A stretch of 64,000 bases of DNA from Zanthoxylum bungeanum (Eukaryota > Streptophyta > Magnoliopsida > Sapindales > Rutaceae), in the NCBI GenBank assembly GCA_019454045.1, contig SKCR01007571.1, forward strand, positions 1-64,000, given 5' to 3'. This document shows positions 45,615-56,490 of the stretch, one piece after another (position 1 is the first letter of the stretch; the number at the start of each line of letters is the position of its first letter). A program made the translations under genes and the position numbers. The notes beneath the pieces were generated by a model. It saw nothing but the letters and a program-made list of their open reading frames with translations, was not told where the DNA came from and searched no databases.

Positions 45615-46136
45615 ATGGCTGGAAAGATTAGCGTTAGGGACATCATCATGGGCGATAATGTCTTTAACGGCTCTAATTTTCTAGATTGGGAAATGAACCT
45701 CAGGATAGTCATGGGGGCTGAGAAGTTACTCTATTCGATAGAGAGACCTCTCGGGCCTGAGCCCCGACCTGAGCAAATAGTAGAGCGTGAGCTTTGAAAG
45801 ACTCACCGTGAGGATAACTTTATTGCTCAGTCTGTCATGCTTGCCGTAATGACTCCTCAATTCCGTCGTCAAAACAAGGGATTGGATCCCTATAACATGA
45901 TATTGAAATTGAAAGACCATCACAGATCTAACCTTAGATCTTAGAAGTACGAATTGCAAAAGAAGTTATTTCGCTAACGTATGTCAGAGGGTACATCTGT
46001 CGAGCACTATGTGTCACAGATGATTGCTGACATCGAACAACTAGGTCCGCTGGGCATAACCTTTGAGGCTGAGACTTCTATAGATTTTATCTTACAGTCT
46101 CTGCCCGACTGTTGGGGCGGGTTCATCATGAACTAC
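45615..46136 (+). pseudogene. gag: copia gag, best-preserved copy, 5' 174 codons
   Basis: One continuous frame from ATG at 45615 (MAGKISVRDIIMGDNVFNG), with the N-terminal 'SNFLDWEMNLRIVMGAEKLL' block of copia Gag and a UBN2-type core ending in 'DFILQSLPD'. Length preserved without frameshift; only three in-frame stops, TGA 45795, TAG 45942 and TAA 45975. It keeps the start codon, codon 8 and the central part that Z, A, B, C and D lack. It is cut at 46136 by the LTR of element D; the rest of gag is not in the window. Probably from the fuller, once self-sufficient relative of the family. Confidence 0.8.
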
Positions 46137-48211
46137 TGTTGGAAAATTATGACCCATAGCGTCACTATTTTAAAGATCATTGTGTTGTTGTACAAATTAA
46201 CTATGTGACAAAGGAGATTGCACTCTTATCATTTGTGATCAGATCACCTAGATATATAAATGATAGGAGGTCCCTGTGATTTGTTCCTGGATTGAGAATG
46301 ATATGAGACAGTATCAGTCCACGAAGGATAAATCATTAAATATCCCTAGTCAGAGCATTGTCGAGATTGGACATCGATAAATGCGTAAAAGACTAGTATT
46401 ACACTGTGCGTGTTGTGAGGGCACAACGACATAGTTCTCATAAATTTGGGTATAGGATACTCATGCAAGTGTAATAGGAGGTTGTGTTTTTTACCGATGG
46501 TACGGGAAACAGCTTCGCTCTGGATAGACCCCCTCGGAATTCCATTGGTAGTATGACTATGTGTCTATGGAAGTCCGAAATCAGGGTAGGTGTATTTGGT
46601 CTTAACCTGAGACTTGCACCGCTAATACTTGCGACAATAAATATACTTTGGTTGCGGTTGTCCAGGACTTTAACAGGTTCTGTGTACGCCAATGCTGGGT
46701 ATATTGAGAATCGTAGTGTGTTGGGTGTGATCTCAAGACGGAAGTATCACTCCAGTCATAGTGGAGATGATGTCACGTAGGATACGGGATTGGTGCTCTT
46801 AAATGCTACATCTATCGGGATATTATGACAAGGTCATGTATATCCGATTATAGAGACTAGTCACCAGACATCCGACATGCGATTCATACGGGGCAGACAC
46901 AATTACAGCCCCAGGCCTAGCACGTGATCATCCGATACTGGATCGACATACACAATACTACGTATACTACGCCTGATATAGATCGCTTATTCCTGTAAGC
47001 ATGTTTCTGGAGAATTGGGTAGGCATGGCGCTTTGCTAGATGCCAACCTTGTCTTGTAAATCGGTAAAACGTAGTGCTAGGTACTTACGTGTTCGGATAG
47101 TCCGACGACCGTATTTACTGCCAATATATCCGGGGATCTCATGGGTCGCTTCCCGAAGATTCACCGATGACGTATGACTCGCACTTTTAATTAATCTGGG
47201 ATTAATTAGATGAGAGAGAAAATTAATATGGGATTAATTGCAGAGATATTTTATCTGGGATAAAATATCATTTAAAGAGAAATAACGATTAATTTGGAAT
47301 TAATCAACAAATTAATATATTCGATATATTAAACGAAATTGGATTTCGACGTGGAATTAAAATTGGATTTTAATTCGGGCGAATGAGTTAATTTAGAATT
47401 AATTCGTTAGCGATGTGAATAGTGATTTCGCTAGGCGTAATCATTAATTGCGTCGCAATGGAAAATTCGTTAATTTGGAATTAGCGAACCCGAGCCCGGG
47501 ATTGTTTGCAAGCGCATTCGCATTTCAAATTCGAGTGCGACACGCAAGTCACATCAAGCGTCAAATCATTAGTCACATCAAGCGTCAAATCAAATGTCAC
47601 TTTGAGTGATGTGACAAGTTGTCACTTGATTGAGTGATGTGAATGATGGAGGTGGTTGGAAAGTTAAAAGGCTTGTACCTTTGACTTTTAGAGAATTGAA
47701 AATTTGGTATATGCTTAATTAATTTTGGAAATTAAAAGATACATACACTTTTTCATTCTCTCTCTAATTTACGTTTTTTTGGGAGCCAAATACACTTCAT
47801 TCTCTCTTCACCATTTCTTCTCTCTCTCACCCACTGCCATTGTTTTCTCTTCACTGGTTTCAGCTCAAACTGTGAGCTAGGAGAGGCAAATGAGTGATTT
47901 TGTTGCAAAATCAAAGTGCTAGCACACTCTAGGAGACATATCAAGGTGATAGGGTAGTGATTTCGTGAGCTTGGAATCCATTTTGGAAGCTTGGAGCTTG
48001 AAGATTTCTTGGAGGAAAAAGCTGAAAATGGAGCACAAAGAAACCCCACCATGGCCGAGAGCTTCACCAAAAAGTGAGGAGCATAATTTTTTTTTGTTGT
48101 CTTCGTAGCATCCAATCCGTTCGATGTGAGTATGATTCCACCATACTTTGTTGTGTATTCACATGTGTTTTTATGCTTGATTTCATCCTTGGGACCTTAA
48201 TAGAAACCAAT
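46137..48211 (+). repeat. 5' LTR of element D
   Basis: TGTTGGAAAATTATGACCC to about 48211 (terminal CA mutated), then PBS. GTGCTAGCAC at 47916-47925. First 1.4 kb close to A and C; terminal 600 bp is its own type and differs from that of the 56491 LTR, so the pair may be recombinant. Confidence 0.82.
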
Positions 48212-48213
48212 AA

Positions 48214-48227
48214 TGGTATCTTGAGCC
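48214..48227 (+). promoter_or_regulatory. PBS of element D, initiator tRNA-Met type
   Basis: TGGTATCTTGAGCC; a mutated TGGTATCAGAGCC right after the LTR. Confidence 0.72.
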
Positions 48228-49846
48228 AATATTGAGCTTGAAATTGATTTAGGGTTAAAATTGGGCAAAATTGATTTTGAGCATGTATAATGAAATTGGA
48301 TGAATTAGTATGCTTAATTGATGTTTAATTAAGGATTGATTAGATCAATTTGAAGAAATTGTGTTTGGAACAAATTTCCCCAATTTTTGAGGCTTGGCCG
48401 AAAATAGAGAAGCCCTAAATTGTCTTGGATTTTTGATTTTTGATCATTGGATGTGTTGGAAATCATTTGGGGATATTGATTTAATGTTGAATTGAATTTA
48501 ATTGGATTGAATTTGATTTGGGCATAAATTTCCCCTTTGGCCGAGACATGTAGCATGGTATATGGGTTTGATTTTAATCAAAATGTGTTGGACATGTGAT
48601 GATGAAAATGAACATGATTAATTGGGCTAATTGGTGTTTTGGAAATATTAATTGGGTAATTAATTATGTAATACACTTTGGGATAATTGAATTGTGAAAT
48701 TGGATTTTGTAATTTAATTATTTTGGGCCAATTTTAGAAATTGGGCTTGTTATGTTGTTATTGGGTTTATTGGGCTTGGTTGTACCAAGTTAGGTTTAGG
48801 CCAAATGGATTGGATCCAATTGGGCCCAAAACCGCATCCATAAAGCCCAAATGCGACTAATGGACCTTTAAAGTTTAATTGGGCCTAATGGGCCAAAATT
48901 GATTTATGGGCTTATGGGGTAAAACCGGGATTTGATTTTGGTTATTCGGTTTGACCCGAGTTGACCAAAAGTCCACGCCTTAAGAAATTAATTAAAAGCC
49001 CATTGGACTTTAATTAAATTGACGTTGGACGTTAATCGGGCTTTGAGACCCGTAACAATTAAATTTGGAATTTGAATCGTAAAAAGTTCATTAATAAAGT
49101 GTGTATTTAATTTGGAATTAAATGGTGAATTAGTATTAAATACAAATTGAATTGGATTTAATTGTGTAGTTTAATTTAATTCGAGAATTCGTACTTTGAG
49201 TACTTATTCGCAAAACGAGTTTGACTCAAGCAAAATCAAATCGTTGTTTGAACATTGGATGGTCACTAATTATCAGATTAATTAATTGGATTAGATTGAT
49301 TGATAACATGCTTGTGTGAATACATGATTGTGATGCATGAATAATGTATATCGGATGGATATTAGAAGGGTGGGGCAATTTTAGAAATTTTTGTAATAAA
49401 TTTGATTTATTAATTGGACCTGCGTGTCCAGCCTTATCACCTACATACTCTTTGTATTCTCTTCTCACCTATTCCCCTCAATGTAAATGAGGTTTCTTTA
49501 AAAGTGTAGTGTAACGGGTAGAAATGATACTTGTGCTAGCGGGAGAGAGAAATGGAGAGATTTGATCTAGGATCAATGTGTAAAGTATCCATCCGCATAT
49601 CATTATTATTTATTTATACGCGCTTTATTATGTATTTAGAATGCATGTTTAAGGGTGTATGATGATGAGACCTTAACAAAGATAATAAATTGGTTGCCAA
49701 TTTGCACTCGAAAAACCCTCAAACAATATAAAGCGTTTTTCCTTCCATTGAGTGATTCTCACTCAGGATCCGAGACTGGCATTGGCTTGTTGGCCAAAGT
49801 CAAGGCCTTTGTCCATCGATGATGTCTTTAAATCACGAAGGCTTTG

Positions 49847-50107
49847 TTACATATTGGTGTCTTGTCCAAGTTGTGGTTTGTTGGCCAAAGTCAATACCAC
49901 TTCTTGTCCATCGACATTGATTACGAAGCTTTCCATGGTCAATGGGTCACGCTTAATTGGGATCACTGAGTTTGTTTTGCCAAAGCCAAGGCTTAGTTGA
50001 TTCAGAGGAAAAAGGTTAGGTAATACATTGGATGTATTGGCATATATAAGATATATGTTTGGACTTGGATGTCCCCCTACCGGATCTAGGAATTGGATTG
50101 GATCCAA
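49847..50107 (-). CDS. conserved antisense reading frame in the copia leader (copy 2)
   Basis: 86 codons opposite to element D, with VINVDGQEVVLTLANKPQLG as in 33576-33857 and 52171-52404. Upstream codons 'FPLNQLSLGFGKTN' are also shared. No known family. Same caution as for the first copy. Confidence 0.3.
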   Translation of the reverse strand: MDPIQFLDPVGGHPSPNIYLIYANTSNVLPNLFPLNQLSLGFGKTNSVIPIKRDPLTMESFVINVDGQEVVLTLANKPQLGQDTNM

Positions 50108-50181
50108 TCGATCTTAGAGATCTACCTAGTTAATTATCAAACAATTTGTTGGCCAAAGTCAAGAGTGTGTGATATTTAACG

Positions 50182-50212
50182 GGATCCTAGCCCACTAGGA
50201 AACACGGTTTCT
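50182..50212 (+). promoter_or_regulatory. conserved leader hairpin block, element D copy 1
   Basis: GGATCC, CCTAG-ccca-CTAGG and GGAAAC-acg-GTTTCT; the last pair becomes G-U, so the stem survives the substitution. Confidence 0.45.
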
Positions 50213-50544
50213 CGAGTACTCGACAGATGGTTAGAGGCTCGCCGATAAATAGTGGGAGGCAAGAATTGAATTTGCAATACTCGTTTAATTACTTTCCATA
50301 CGCGCTCAAACAAATATCATTCCTCAAATAAATTAAATGTTAGTTGGACTAATATTTATTGTTGTTTTAAAACAGTTGGACTGTATTCAAACTATTCATT
50401 TATAGTTGATTTTATAATTGGATTATAGTAATCAATATAATTGATTTTAATCTATTAAATTATAGTTGATTAAATAGTTGGACTATAGTAATCATTATAA
50501 AAAGTACCTAAATCTTTGATTAAATAGTTGGACTATTAGAATCA

Positions 50545-50858
50545 AGATATAATTGAAAGATGGACATTTAAAACATGATCCTAGGGAAAATGTATTTAAA
50601 TGGTTTAATTTTCAAAATGGGAATAAATTTCAGGATGGTCCTGGGAAAAATAATAAGTTACTTTATTTGATAAAATAACTTATTAGGCCTAAGCCCAGAG
50701 TTAAGCAAATAGTAGAGCATAATTTTGGAAGATTTATGTGATGATAACTTAAGTGCTTAATCCATTTAGCTTGTCGCAGTAGACTCCTTAATTTCTGAAT
50801 CAGAACTAAGGATTAGATCCTTAAGTATGATACTGAAATTGAAGGATCTTGGTGATTT
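50545..50858 (+). pseudogene. gag: copia gag 5' fragment, element D copy 1
   Basis: Start position is ATA (50547-50549) and TAA follows at 50569-50571. Continues for about 300 bp homologous to gag, then is cut by the duplication junction. Not coding. Confidence 0.6.
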
Positions 50859-52170
50859 TTTGATTTTTGATTCATTGGATGAGTTGGAATCATGTTGGGA
50901 ATATTGATTTAGGATTAATTGGATTGAATTCGAAATTGATTTGAAAACCCTATATTGCCGAGACAAAGGAAGCATGAAAAATGGGTTTGATTTTTGATAA
51001 AATGTGTTGGACATGTTTTGTTGTCAATGAGCATGATTAATTAGGCTAATTGGTGTTTCAGAAATATTGATTTGGGTAATTAATTATGCTATACACTTTG
51101 GTTAATTAAATATGAAATTTGGAATCTTTGTGATTTAATTAATTGGGCTAATTTGGAAATTGGGCTTAAAAGTTGTTATTGGGCTAATTGGGCTTGGTTG
51201 TACCAAGATTGGTTTAGGCAAATTAGTTGGATCCAATTGGGCCCAAAACCATTTCCATAAAGTCCAAATGCGACTAATGGACCTTTATTATTAATTGGGC
51301 CTAAATTGGTTTCTAGGCATATAAGGGTGATTCCTTTAAATGGGCTTTAGTCTTTGGGTTTGACCCAGTTGACCAAAAGTCCATGCCTTATGAAATTAAT
51401 TAAAAGCACATTGGACTTTAATTAAATTAACATTGGATGTTATCGAGCTTTGAGACCCGTAACGATTAAATTTGGAATTTAAGTCGTTAAGGTTTATTAA
51501 TAAAGTGTAATATTTAATTTGGAATTAAATAAGTGAATTAGTATTAAATACAAATTGTATTGGATTTAATTATGTAGTTTAATTTAATTCAAGAATTCAT
51601 ACTTTGAGTACTTATTCGCAAAACGAGTTGGACTCGCGCAAAATCAAATCGTTGTTTGAACATTGGATGGTCATTAATTATCAGATTAATTAATTGGATT
51701 AGATTGATTGATAACATGCTTGTGTGAATACATGGTTGCGATGCATGAATAATGTATATCAGATGGATATTAGATGGGTGGGGCAATTTTGGAAATTGTT
51801 GTAATAAATTTAGAATCTATTAATTGGACCTGCGTCTCCAGCCTATTACCTCTTTGACTCTGTGTATTTCTCTTCTCACCTATCCCCCTCAATGTAAATA
51901 AGGTTTCTTTAGAAGTGTTATGTAACGGGTAGAAGCAATACTTGTGCTAGCGGGAGAGAGGAAATGGAGAGATTTGTTCTAGGAACAATGTGTTAAGTAT
52001 CCATCCGCATATCATCATTATTTATTTATATGCGCCTTATTATGTGTTTAGAATGCATGTTTAAGGGTGTATGATGATGAGACCTTAACAAAGATAATAA
52101 ATTGGTTGCCAATTTGCACGCGATAAAACCTCACAAAATATTAAGTGTTTTTCCTTCCATTGAGTGATTC

Positions 52171-52404
52171 TTACTCAAGATCCAAGAATGGCATTGGTTT
52201 GTTGGACAAATTAAAGGCCTTTGTCCGTTGAGGATGTGTGTTTGAATCATGAGAGCTTTGTTCCATATCAGTGTCTTGTCCAAGTTGTGGTTTGTTGGCC
52301 AAAGTCAAGACCACTTCTTGTCCATCGACATTGATTACGAAGCTTTCCAAGGTCAATGGGTCACGCTTAACTGGGATCACTAAGTTGGTTTGTGCCAAAG
52401 CCAA
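52171..52404 (-). CDS. conserved antisense reading frame in the copia leader (copy 3)
   Basis: 77 codons; shares VINVDGQEVVLTLANKPQLG and 'IPVKRDPLT' with the other two copies, with a different start and C-terminus. No known family. Confidence 0.3.
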   Translation of the reverse strand: MALAQTNLVIPVKRDPLTLESFVINVDGQEVVLTLANKPQLGQDTDMEQSSHDSNTHPQRTKAFNLSNKPMPFLDLE

Positions 52405-52596
52405 AGCTTAGTTGATTCAGAGGAAAAGGTTAGGCAATATATTGGATGTATTGGCATATATAAGATATATGTTTCGGACTTGGATGTTCCCCTACTGGAT
52501 CTAGGAATTGGATGAGATCCAATTGATCTTGGAGATCTACCTAATTAATTATCATACAATTTGTTGGCCAAAGTCAAGATTGTGTGACATTTAACG

Positions 52597-52627
52597 GGAT
52601 CCTAGCCCACTAGGAAACAAGGTTTCC
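52597..52627 (+). promoter_or_regulatory. conserved leader hairpin block, element D copy 2
   Basis: GGATCC, CCTAG-ccca-CTAGG and GGAAAC-aag-GTTTCC; loop differs, stem perfect. Confidence 0.45.
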
Positions 52628-52954
52628 CGAGTACTCAACAGAGGGTTAGAGGCTCGCCGAAAAATAGTGGGAGGCAAGTATTAAATTTATAATATTCGTT
52701 TAGTTACTTGCCATATGCACTCATTTCAAATATTACGTCAAATAAATTAAATGTTAGTTGGACTAATATTTAAAATCGTGTTTAAATAAAAGTTGGACTG
52801 TATTCAAACTATTTCAATTATAGTTGATTTTTAAATTGGATTATAGTAATCAATATAATGAATTTAAACCAATTAAATTTATTTGATTATATAGTTGGAC
52901 TATAGTAATCATTATAATAAATAGTACCTGAAATCGTTGATTAAATAGTGGACT

Positions 52955-53570
52955 ATTAGAATGAAGATAAAATTGGAAGATTAGATTTAAAACATAATCC
53001 TGGGTGAAAAATGTTTTAAACGACTTAATTTTTCAAATTGGGAATAAAATACCAGGATGGTCCTGAAAACTAATAAGTTACTTTATTTGATAAAATAACA
53101 TATTAGGCCTCAGCCCAGAGTTAAGCAAATAGTAGAGCATGATATTTGGTATATTCATGTGATGATAACTTTAGTGCTTAATCCATTAAGCTTGCCAAAT
53201 AGACTACTTAATTTCTTAATCAGAACTAAGGATTAGATCCTTATAGTATGATAATGAAATTGAAGGATCTTTGTAGATCTATTCTTAGATCTTAGAAGTA
53301 CTAATTGCAATAGTAAACTCTTGGAGAGTTAATGGCTATTCTCAAGGAGACAAAGCCAACATTTGCAATAAGGCAAGAAGCACAAGGCGCATCTTATTTC
53401 GACATTTCGGAAGGCCAAGGCTTGGCCAAAGGCTTCTGGGGTACCGAAAATGGCAAAGGCAAAGTCATTAGAATCTTCTGGGAAGATAAATGACATATCC
53501 CAAAATATCTGCTTTAATTGTGGCAAACGGGATCGCGAAAGCGTGACTTCCGTTTGGACAAAGCAGACAT
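52955..53570 (+). pseudogene. gag: copia gag remnant, element D copy 2
   Basis: Start position ATA; central gag deletion as in Z, A, B and C (junction near 53310, 'AATTGCAATAGTAAACTCTT'). The zinc knuckle near 53500-53545 reads C-F-N-C-G-K-R-D-R, so the histidine and last cysteine are lost, as in B. The 100-codon frame on the opposite strand (53329-53631) is a shadow. Confidence 0.65.
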
Positions 53571-56479
53571 GAATGAATTGAAGACGGTGCAAGGCTCCGA
53601 CTTCAAATATGTTTGTCATAAATATGTTCACTGATAGTATTAAAATTGGATTTTAGATACTAGATGTGGTACATAAATATGTACTGGTGTGCAGAATCTG
53701 CTATGAGCAGGATATTGACTTCAGAGGAGATCTATCTACGAATTGGAAATGGGACAAAAGTTGTTGTTTTAACCGTAGACACCTAAGTTTAGGAAATACC
53801 CTTTGGGTGTGTACTTGAATTAGGAAACTGTTAAAATGTAACTAATTTGACTAGATACATTATCCTATATCAGGGTTTAACCCGTTGCGGGTATACCTTT
53901 ATATTCTAGAACACTAAAGTGTTTTATTATATAAGATGATATGAGATAAACACATTAGATGTGAATAACAGTATTTATATTTTGAATATAAATAAATCTC
54001 AAACGTATAACATGACAAACAAATAGCTCAAACTGAATTATCAGTTGAAACATAAAAGTGGCATTGTTGTCTGGGACACAATTAAACAAGACTCGTATAT
54101 CCACACTTTCAAAGAGTGGATACTAGGACAAATTTGATTCCATTCAAATAATGTCTACGAATCTAGTTTATTGGGCAAAATGCCTAAAACACTATTTACT
54201 TGGTAAAAGTGCAAGTGCCACCGATTTGTTAGCCCTAGTTCATAGTGAAGCAAGTGGGCCCATATCTAGCTAGGCTAGAGATGTATATGAATATTTCGTG
54301 ACCTTTAAGGATGTGGCATCGCGTTATGGTTATGTGTTTCTTTTGAAACACAAATCGGAAACTTTTACATTTTTGATACGAAATAGACAAACAGATCGGC
54401 TAAAGTATAAATCGTCACAGTTAGACCATGATGAAAATACTTAAGCAATAAGTTTTTCAATACTTGAAAGAGTATAGTATTCTTTCAATGAGGACTCCTC
54501 CCGGAACACGTCTGTTTGACGGTGTGTCCAAACTGAGAAACCGAATTTTGTTGGACATGATAAGGTTAATCTTGAGTCGCTCTGAGCTACCATTTCCTTC
54601 AACGGATATGCATAAATAGTGCAAAATTTATTTAGAATAAGGTTCCATAAAAATCTGTTTGACAGATTTCATATTAGATATGAATAGGAAAGAAACTGAG
54701 ATTCTCATTCTTTAAGATTTGGGATGCTAGGCATATGTTTGGATGATACCAAATTAGAACCCAAATCGGATAAGTGCCAAGTTGTAGGTTATCCTAGGGA
54801 TACCAAAGTATAGTACTTATACAACTCACAAGAGAATAATGTAATTGTTGCTCACCATGCGGTTTTCCTAAGAGGAATACCTATATGCAGTGGTAAGTGG
54901 GAGGAAAGTAAAACTCGATGAAAATTGGAGTAATACTGTTCCAGGCACCGAGTCCTTATTGGAACACAAATAGTTCATCAGGGATGAAACTATACCAATA
55001 ATCTTCGAATACACAAGAACCGCGTAAGTCGGAGAGAGTTAGGAAACAACCTGGGGTATGGATTTCTGATCTCACGTCAAAAAGATGTCAATCTTATTGA
55101 GGAATACGAATTGACTACGTATGAGGAAGTGATACAGGGTATCGACTCCCTATTATGGCAAAGTGTCATAAAGTCCGAAATGGATCCATGTATACCAACT
55201 ATGTTTGGACATTAGTTAATGTACCGCAAGGCATTGTGCCTACTGGTACTATATAAGTCTTCAAGGAAGACACACATGGAAGGCAACATACCAACGTACT
55301 AAGCTAGGCTTGTAGCGAAAAGGTATCGTTATCAACATTGTGTCGATTACGACGAAACCTTTTACCTGTTTCCATGGTAAATCCATTTGGATAATGCTTG
55401 CTGATGCTGTATGTTTCATTTATGAAATATGACAACTGAATGCCAAAACCGCTTTCCTTAACGGAAACCTTTTGGAGGATGTTTACAACATCCTGACAGT
55501 TTTGTCATACCAAAACTAGCAAACAAGGTTTGCAGGTTATTCGATCCATGGATGGATTGAAGCAAGCATTGGGTTCTTGGAATTATCGTTTTGATGTAAT
55601 CATAATGGTGTATGATTTAATTCAAAACGAAATGATTCTTGTGTATGTAAGAGGGTTAGTGGGAGTGCACTGACAATGAATGTCCTAAATAATGATAATA
55701 CGTCATTTCTTGGAAATGACATTCCCATTAAATACAATCGGTGAAAGCTTGGCTTTCATGAAAATTCTCCGTAGAATTCTTGGGAGAAACAACCATTATT
55801 CTAGGAATAAAGATCTACTGGGATAGATTTAAAGTTGTTAGCACTCTCCGAGAACTAGTACATTGAAATAAATGTGCGCGACCTGGTGTCTCATATGCTT
55901 TGAGCATATGGAGTCACAATCAGGCCAATCTAAATGATAGTCATTGGATTGATGTTAAGAACTCCTTGAGTATCTTAGAGGAACTAAGGATACCTTCTTA
56001 TACTATGGAGAAAGAGAACTTGAAGTGACTGGGTTCACTGTTGCAAGTTTCCTAACCGATGAAAAATGACTATAAGTCGCGAACGGTACTATACAGTTTG
56101 AATAACGGAACAGTGAGCTGGAAATCTTCCAAGCAAGATACTGTTACCGAATAAACAACAAAAGTGGATTATTGCTGCAGCTGAGGCAGCAATAGAAGCC
56201 TTCTGGATTGATATAATCTAATTAGATTAGATTAGTTCTGTTAGCAGTTGAGCTAGGCTACAGCGCAGGCTAAAGAATTAATGGTCTCATCAATGATCCA
56301 GATATATACTTCGAATATTCACCTGATCCGTTCAGATCATACATCGTGGCGATGTGATGATCGTATAAATCGCATCAGATGATAATCATGCAAATCCGCT
56401 GACGAAAGTCTTTCCTCAGCAGTTTGAGCGAACCGTACATAGTTCGGGTGTAAGACACTCGAGTGACTGGCTATAGGCC
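53571..56479 (+). pseudogene. pol: copia pol remnant of element D
   Basis: Protease: D-T-R-C-G-T then TAA (53674-53676). Pre-integrase 'YNxPSLT' region near 53830. Integrase 54050-54510 with first Asp changed to Glu (54247-54249). Linker 54510-55080. RT 55080-55700, including the 'KTAFLNGN' neighbourhood near 55450; the YxDD site (about 55690-55705) reads AATAATGATAAT. RNase H and tail 55860-56479 with 'SWKSSKQD' and 'TEAEYIAA'-type traces. Many indels. Confidence 0.75.
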
Positions 56480-56490
56480 AAGTGGGAGAT
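56480..56490 (+). promoter_or_regulatory. polypurine tract of element D
   Basis: AAGTGGGAGAT directly before the 3' LTR. Confidence 0.8.

Larger units (their letters stand above)
48228..50544 (+). other. leader of element D, first copy
   Basis: AT-rich, non-coding on the sense strand. Contains GGCCAAAGTCAAGG phrases near 49791, 49889 and 50150, the TGGAC-GTCCA hairpin near 49416, and the hairpin block at 50182. Antisense frame 49847-50107 is open. Confidence 0.7.
50859..52954 (+). other. leader of element D, second copy
   Basis: Same content as the first leader copy: GGCCAAAGTCAAG phrases near 52297 and 52565, hairpin block at 52597, TGGAC-type hairpin near 51826 with one mismatch. The antisense frame 52171-52404 is open. 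Confidence 0.7.
48424..53290 (+). repeat. tandem duplication of leader plus gag start, about 2.43 kb, two copies
   Basis: Copy 1 about 48424-50858, copy 2 about 50859-53290. Copy 1 ends in gag ('GAAATTGAAGGATCTT') and passes directly into a leader sequence ('TGATTTTTGATTCATTGGAT') that matches 48424. The copies differ by many substitutions and indels, so the duplication is old or arose by recombination between two family members. Confidence 0.75.

Noticed and set aside
47753..48115. 120-codon antisense frame in the D 5' LTR
   Set aside because: Opposite strand of the LTR's transcribed part, not kept in the other LTRs, low-complexity Ser/Lys composition.
53329..53631. 100-codon minus-strand frame
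   Set aside because: Shadow of the gag C-terminus and zinc-knuckle region of element D.
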